From Streptomyces sp. NBC_01775 (GTDB lineage: Bacteria; Actinomycetota; Actinomycetes; Streptomycetales; Streptomycetaceae): 64,000 bases of DNA. Under the pieces are notes generated by a model that worked only from the letters and a program-made list of their open reading frames with translations, had not been told where the DNA came from and ran no database searches. How positions within the stretch are numbered: position 1 is the first letter of the stretch; each line of letters opens with the position of its first letter. Location: the NCBI RefSeq assembly GCF_035917675.1, contig NZ_CP109104.1:3224001-3288000 (forward strand), given 5' to 3'. A program made the position numbers and the translations under genes. Below, piece after piece: positions 61,451-64,000 of this stretch.

Positions 61451-61689
61451 GGCCCTAACTCCCCAGTGGCGTCCCGGCGAAACCTCCAGTGAGGGCTTTC
61501 CCGGCTCAGGGCTCGCACGGCGGAAGAGCGCCCGCGTTTCGCAAAGTTCCGTCTGTCAGCGAATGCCGTCGCCACGGCCAGCGCGTGGTGCCCGCTTTGC
61601 GGACCTCCGGCTTGCCGTAGGCCCCCGTTCCGGGCAGTGCAGCGCCTTCATCCGTATCGGCGGCATGGAACGCCACCGTGGAGGGCCCC

Positions 61690-62820
61690 ATGTCGATGAT
61701 CCGAGAGCTGCGCGCCGCCGTGCGTCCGGCACTGCGCAAGGACACCCGTTCCGCTTACGGGTACGAGGGTTTTGAAAGCATCGGCTGCGCGTCGAGCAGC
61801 GCCGTCGTGGACTGCGCCGTCTACCGCGAAGGCCGGCGCGACACCGAGCACCTGGGCCCCGCCCAGGCGCTGCGCAAGGTGCGCTCCGCCGACGGGAGCA
61901 ACCACCCGGGCTTCGTCTGGATCGGCCTGCACGAGCCGACCGAGGAGGAGTTCGCGGGCATCGCGCAGGAGTACGGACTGCACCCGCTGGCCGTCGAGGA
62001 CGCGGTGCACGCCCACCAGCGCCCGAAGCTGGAGCGCTACGACGAGAGCCTGTTCACCGTCTTCAAGACGATCCACTACGTCGAGCACGCCGAACTGACC
62101 GCCACCAGCGAGGTGGTGGAGACCGGCGAGGTCATGTGCTTCACCGGCAGGGACTACATCATCACCGTCCGGCACGGGGGCCAGGGCTCGCTGCGCGCCC
62201 TGCGGCACCGGCTGGAGGAGGACCCCGAGCTGCTGGGCAAGGGCCCCTCGGCGGTGCTGCACGCGATCGCCGACCAGACCGTCGACGGATACCTCGCGGT
62301 GGCCGACGCCGTGCAGGACGACATCGACGAGGTGGAGATCGAGGTCTTCTCCGACCGCTCGGCCAGCGGGCGGCGCGGCGGTGACGCGAGCCGGATCTAC
62401 CAGCTCAAGCGCGAGGTCCTGGAGTTCAAGCGGGCCGTCTCCCCCCTGATGCGCCCGCTGCAAATGCTCAGCGAGCGGCCGGTGCGGCTGATCGACCCGG
62501 ACATCCAGAAGTACTTCCGCGACGTGGCCGACCACCTGACGCGGGTCAACGAGCAGGTGCTGGGCTTCGACGACCTGCTCAACTCCATCCTCCAGGCCAA
62601 CCTCGCGCAGGCCACGGTCGCGCAGAACGAGGACATGCGGAAGATCACCGCGTGGGCCGCCATCTTCGCGGTGCCCACGATGATCGCGGGAATCTACGGC
62701 ATGAACTTCGACTACATGCCCGAGACCGAGTGGACGTACGGCTATCCCGCGGTGCTGGGGCTCATCCTCGCCATCTGCTACGGCATGCACCGGGGATTCA
62801 AGCGCAACGGGTGGCTGTAG
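61690..62820 (+). CDS. corA: CorA-type magnesium/cobalt transporter
   Basis: 376 residues. A large cytoplasmic N-terminal domain with long helices is followed by two C-terminal membrane helices joined by the signature YGMNFD loop (GMN motif) and a basic C-terminus (KRNGWL). CorA forms pentameric Mg2+ channels. ATG 61690 is chosen because GGAGGG at 61680-61685 is 4 nt upstream; the frame begins 12 nt earlier at GTG 61678. A short gene of unknown function follows after 9 nt. Confidence 0.94.
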   Translation: MSMIRELRAAVRPALRKDTRSAYGYEGFESIGCASSSAVVDCAVYREGRRDTEHLGPAQALRKVRSADGSNHPGFVWIGLHEPTEEEFAGIAQEYGLHPLAVEDAVHAHQRPKLERYDESLFTVFKTIHYVEHAELTATSEVVETGEVMCFTGRDYIITVRHGGQGSLRALRHRLEEDPELLGKGPSAVLHAIADQTVDGYLAVADAVQDDIDEVEIEVFSDRSASGRRGGDASRIYQLKREVLEFKRAVSPLMRPLQMLSERPVRLIDPDIQKYFRDVADHLTRVNEQVLGFDDLLNSILQANLAQATVAQNEDMRKITAWAAIFAVPTMIAGIYGMNFDYMPETEWTYGYPAVLGLILAICYGMHRGFKRNGWL

Positions 62821-62829
62821 CCTGCCGCC

Positions 62830-63375
62830 ATGACGGTGACGCCCCAGATGCCCGCGAGCCACCTCGACCGTGCGCTGGTCGAGGAGACCGCCAAGAAGTC
62901 CGGCCTCGTATGGGTGCGCGGGCCCGAGGGGCGGGCGCGCGGGCTGTGGCACGTGTGGCACGAGGGCGCCGTCTGCCTGGTGGGGGACGGCACGCTGGAA
63001 CAGCCGCTCGAAGGGCTCGGGCTGAGGGACGGCGGCAGCGCGACGGTGTCCGTGCGCGGCAAGGACAAGGGCGCCCGGCTGGTCGCCTGGCCCGCGCGGG
63101 TGAGCGAACTGCCGCCGGACAGCGAGGCTTGGCAGGCGGCCGTCGCCGAGCTGAAGGCCAAGCGGCTGAACGCGCCCGACGCCGACACCATCGCCGAGCG
63201 CTGGGCGCGCGAGTGCCGGGTGCTGCGGCTGGAGCCCGCGGGCGAGCCTCTGGAGCGGCCCGGCGCGATGCCGGACGGCTCGCATGCCGCCACTCCGCCG
63301 GAGACCCCCGCCACGACCCGCCACGCGGCTCCGGCGGGGCTGCCCCGGCTGCTCTTCCGGCGCCGCAGGAAGTGA
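62830..63375 (+). CDS. Conserved hypothetical protein
   Basis: 181 residues. The N-terminal part reads ASHLDRALVEETAKKSGLVW and RGLWHVWHEGAVCLVGDG, the middle SVRGKDKGARLVAWPARVSE, and it ends in a basic RRRRK tail. It resembles streptomycete proteins of unknown function that I recall beside corA. The strand pattern in the first half could be a split-barrel flavin-binding fold, but this is only an impression. It lies 9 nt after corA and probably shares its transcript. Confidence 0.75.
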   Translation: MTVTPQMPASHLDRALVEETAKKSGLVWVRGPEGRARGLWHVWHEGAVCLVGDGTLEQPLEGLGLRDGGSATVSVRGKDKGARLVAWPARVSELPPDSEAWQAAVAELKAKRLNAPDADTIAERWARECRVLRLEPAGEPLERPGAMPDGSHAATPPETPATTRHAAPAGLPRLLFRRRRK

Positions 63376-63392
63376 CGGCACGCGCCGGGCGT

Positions 63393-63430
63393 CCGTCCGC
63401 GCGCGGACGGCGCCGTCGGACGGCGCCGTC
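63393..63430. terminator. Palindrome and 13-bp tandem repeat between convergent genes
   Basis: An 18-bp perfect palindrome (63393-63410, CCGTCCGCGCGCGGACGG) overlaps two tandem copies of GGACGGCGCCGTC (63405-63417, 63418-63430), each containing a 12-bp palindrome. Termination of both flanking genes is likely. Confidence 0.6.
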
Positions 63431-63466
63431 GAGCCGTGCGGCTCTCGGCGCGCAGCCGTTCGCCGT

Positions 63467-64000
63467 TCAGCGCTGTCCGGGCGAGATCTTCCTGCCGTAG
63501 TCGACGGTCTCGCTCTTCTCCGGGGCTTTGAGCGGGAACCCGCTGTTCCACTCGCCGAGTTGGACCGTCCCCGCGCCGCCGCCGCGCTGGAGGCGCAGCG
63601 GGTAGGGGGAGCCCTTCAAGGAGACGTCGACGATGCCGCCGCGTCCCTTGCCCGCGATGACGCGGACCGTCTTGACGCCGCCCACCTCGCCACGCTCGCC
63701 CGTCTCCCGCTTGCCGTCCATCGCCAGCAGCCCGTCCAGCAGCGTGCTCATGTCGGTGAAGACGCTCAACTGCTGGTAGGCGGGGTCGCCCTGGGGGACC
63801 TTGACGTACTTGCCGCCCAGCTTGCCCGCCGCCGCCACATCGGACTTGGTGGGCTCCTTGCCGCCCTTCTCCTGCTTGGCCCAGAACTTGGCGTCCGCCT
63901 TGAGGTAGAGGTCCTTGCTCACCCGCAGCAGCTCGAAGGTGGACCCGCCCTTGGCGGAGACCTCGCCGACGCCGCCGCCGTGCTTGAGACGCATCTTGAG
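63467..64000 (-). CDS. Probable exported lipoprotein, N-terminus beyond the window
   Basis: At least 176 residues, incomplete upstream. It contains STFELLRVSKDLYLKADAKF, KLGGKYVKVPQGDPAYQQLS, VRVIAGKGRGGIVDVSLKG and ends in KISPGQR. The regular beta-strand pattern and wording are like streptomycete LppX/LprG-type lipoproteins that bind lipids at the cell surface; the signal peptide would lie outside the window. The family assignment is tentative. It converges on the hypothetical gene at 62830-63375. Confidence 0.6.
   Translation of the reverse strand, partial: LKMRLKHGGGVGEVSAKGGSTFELLRVSKDLYLKADAKFWAKQEKGGKEPTKSDVAAAGKLGGKYVKVPQGDPAYQQLSVFTDMSTLLDGLLAMDGKRETGERGEVGGVKTVRVIAGKGRGGIVDVSLKGSPYPLRLQRGGGAGTVQLGEWNSGFPLKAPEKSETVDYGRKISPGQR

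Larger units (their letters stand above)
61231..61689. other. Long gap and probable leader upstream of corA
   Basis: 459 nt. It contains a TTGACC-GCC-GGTCAA inverted repeat (61319-61333), a strong AGGAGG site (61371-61376) followed by two short frames (61388-61450, 61405-61458), and GC-rich sequence up to corA. No protein-coding gene of ordinary size is visible. Confidence 0.5.

Overview
The window is high-GC actinobacterial chromosome and almost certainly comes from a Streptomyces or a close relative. GTG starts are frequent and intergenic gaps short. A WhiB-family regulator, mycoredoxin and AdnAB are present, and the initiator tRNA lacks an encoded CCA. No phage, transposase, CRISPR array or secondary-metabolite cluster is visible. 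The assignment comes from reading the sequence and from remembered family features; no database was searched.

Layout. 1-5900: gene tail, CBS-domain protein, catalase divergent from a Fur-type repressor, and a three-gene ABC importer of the sulfonate/nitrate type. 5900-8330: two identical initiator tRNA genes flanking a Sel1-repeat protein. 8480-18330: a conserved actinobacterial set (UPF0182 membrane protein, PPA1309-type protein, Lon-like PDZ protease, small membrane protein, MoaE, SDR protein, DUF2342 zinc protease, Nudix hydrolase, YgjP-type peptidase). 18690-36000: an orphan cyclodehydratase/E1-like protein, ABC1 kinase, small protein, WblC (WhiB7) with a long attenuator-like leader, UvrD2, mycoredoxin, NudC, M20 peptidase, AdnB, AdnA and an alkyltransferase-like protein. 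36150-42170: kinase-like/LPG-synthase membrane protein, secreted S33 peptidase, MoeZ. 42250-47920: a five-gene set resembling part of a Pel-type exopolysaccharide locus. 48240-64000: DUF3152 metzincin-like protein, two alpha/beta hydrolases, TetR regulator, DUF3107 protein, ferritin-like protein, DEAD-box helicase, PHP phosphoesterase, MFS exporter, suppressor-of-fused-like protein, CorA, and a truncated lipoprotein.

Many genes recall, in similar order, the Mycobacterium tuberculosis segment around Rv3193c-Rv3211 (UPF0182, PDZ protease, DUF2342, ABC1 kinase, whiB7, uvrD2, mrx1, nudC, adnB, adnA, alkyltransferase-like protein, moeB1/moeZ, DUF3152, TetR, TB9.4, rhlE). This comparison is from memory. 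The block joins DNA-break processing (AdnAB, UvrD2), redox and nucleotide repair (mycoredoxin, NudC, catalase/Fur) and antibiotic-stress control (WblC). The parts most worth a second look are the WblC leader, the Pel-like cluster, the orphan cyclodehydratase-like protein, the apparent CTG start of the DEAD-box helicase, and the possible leader peptides before corA.
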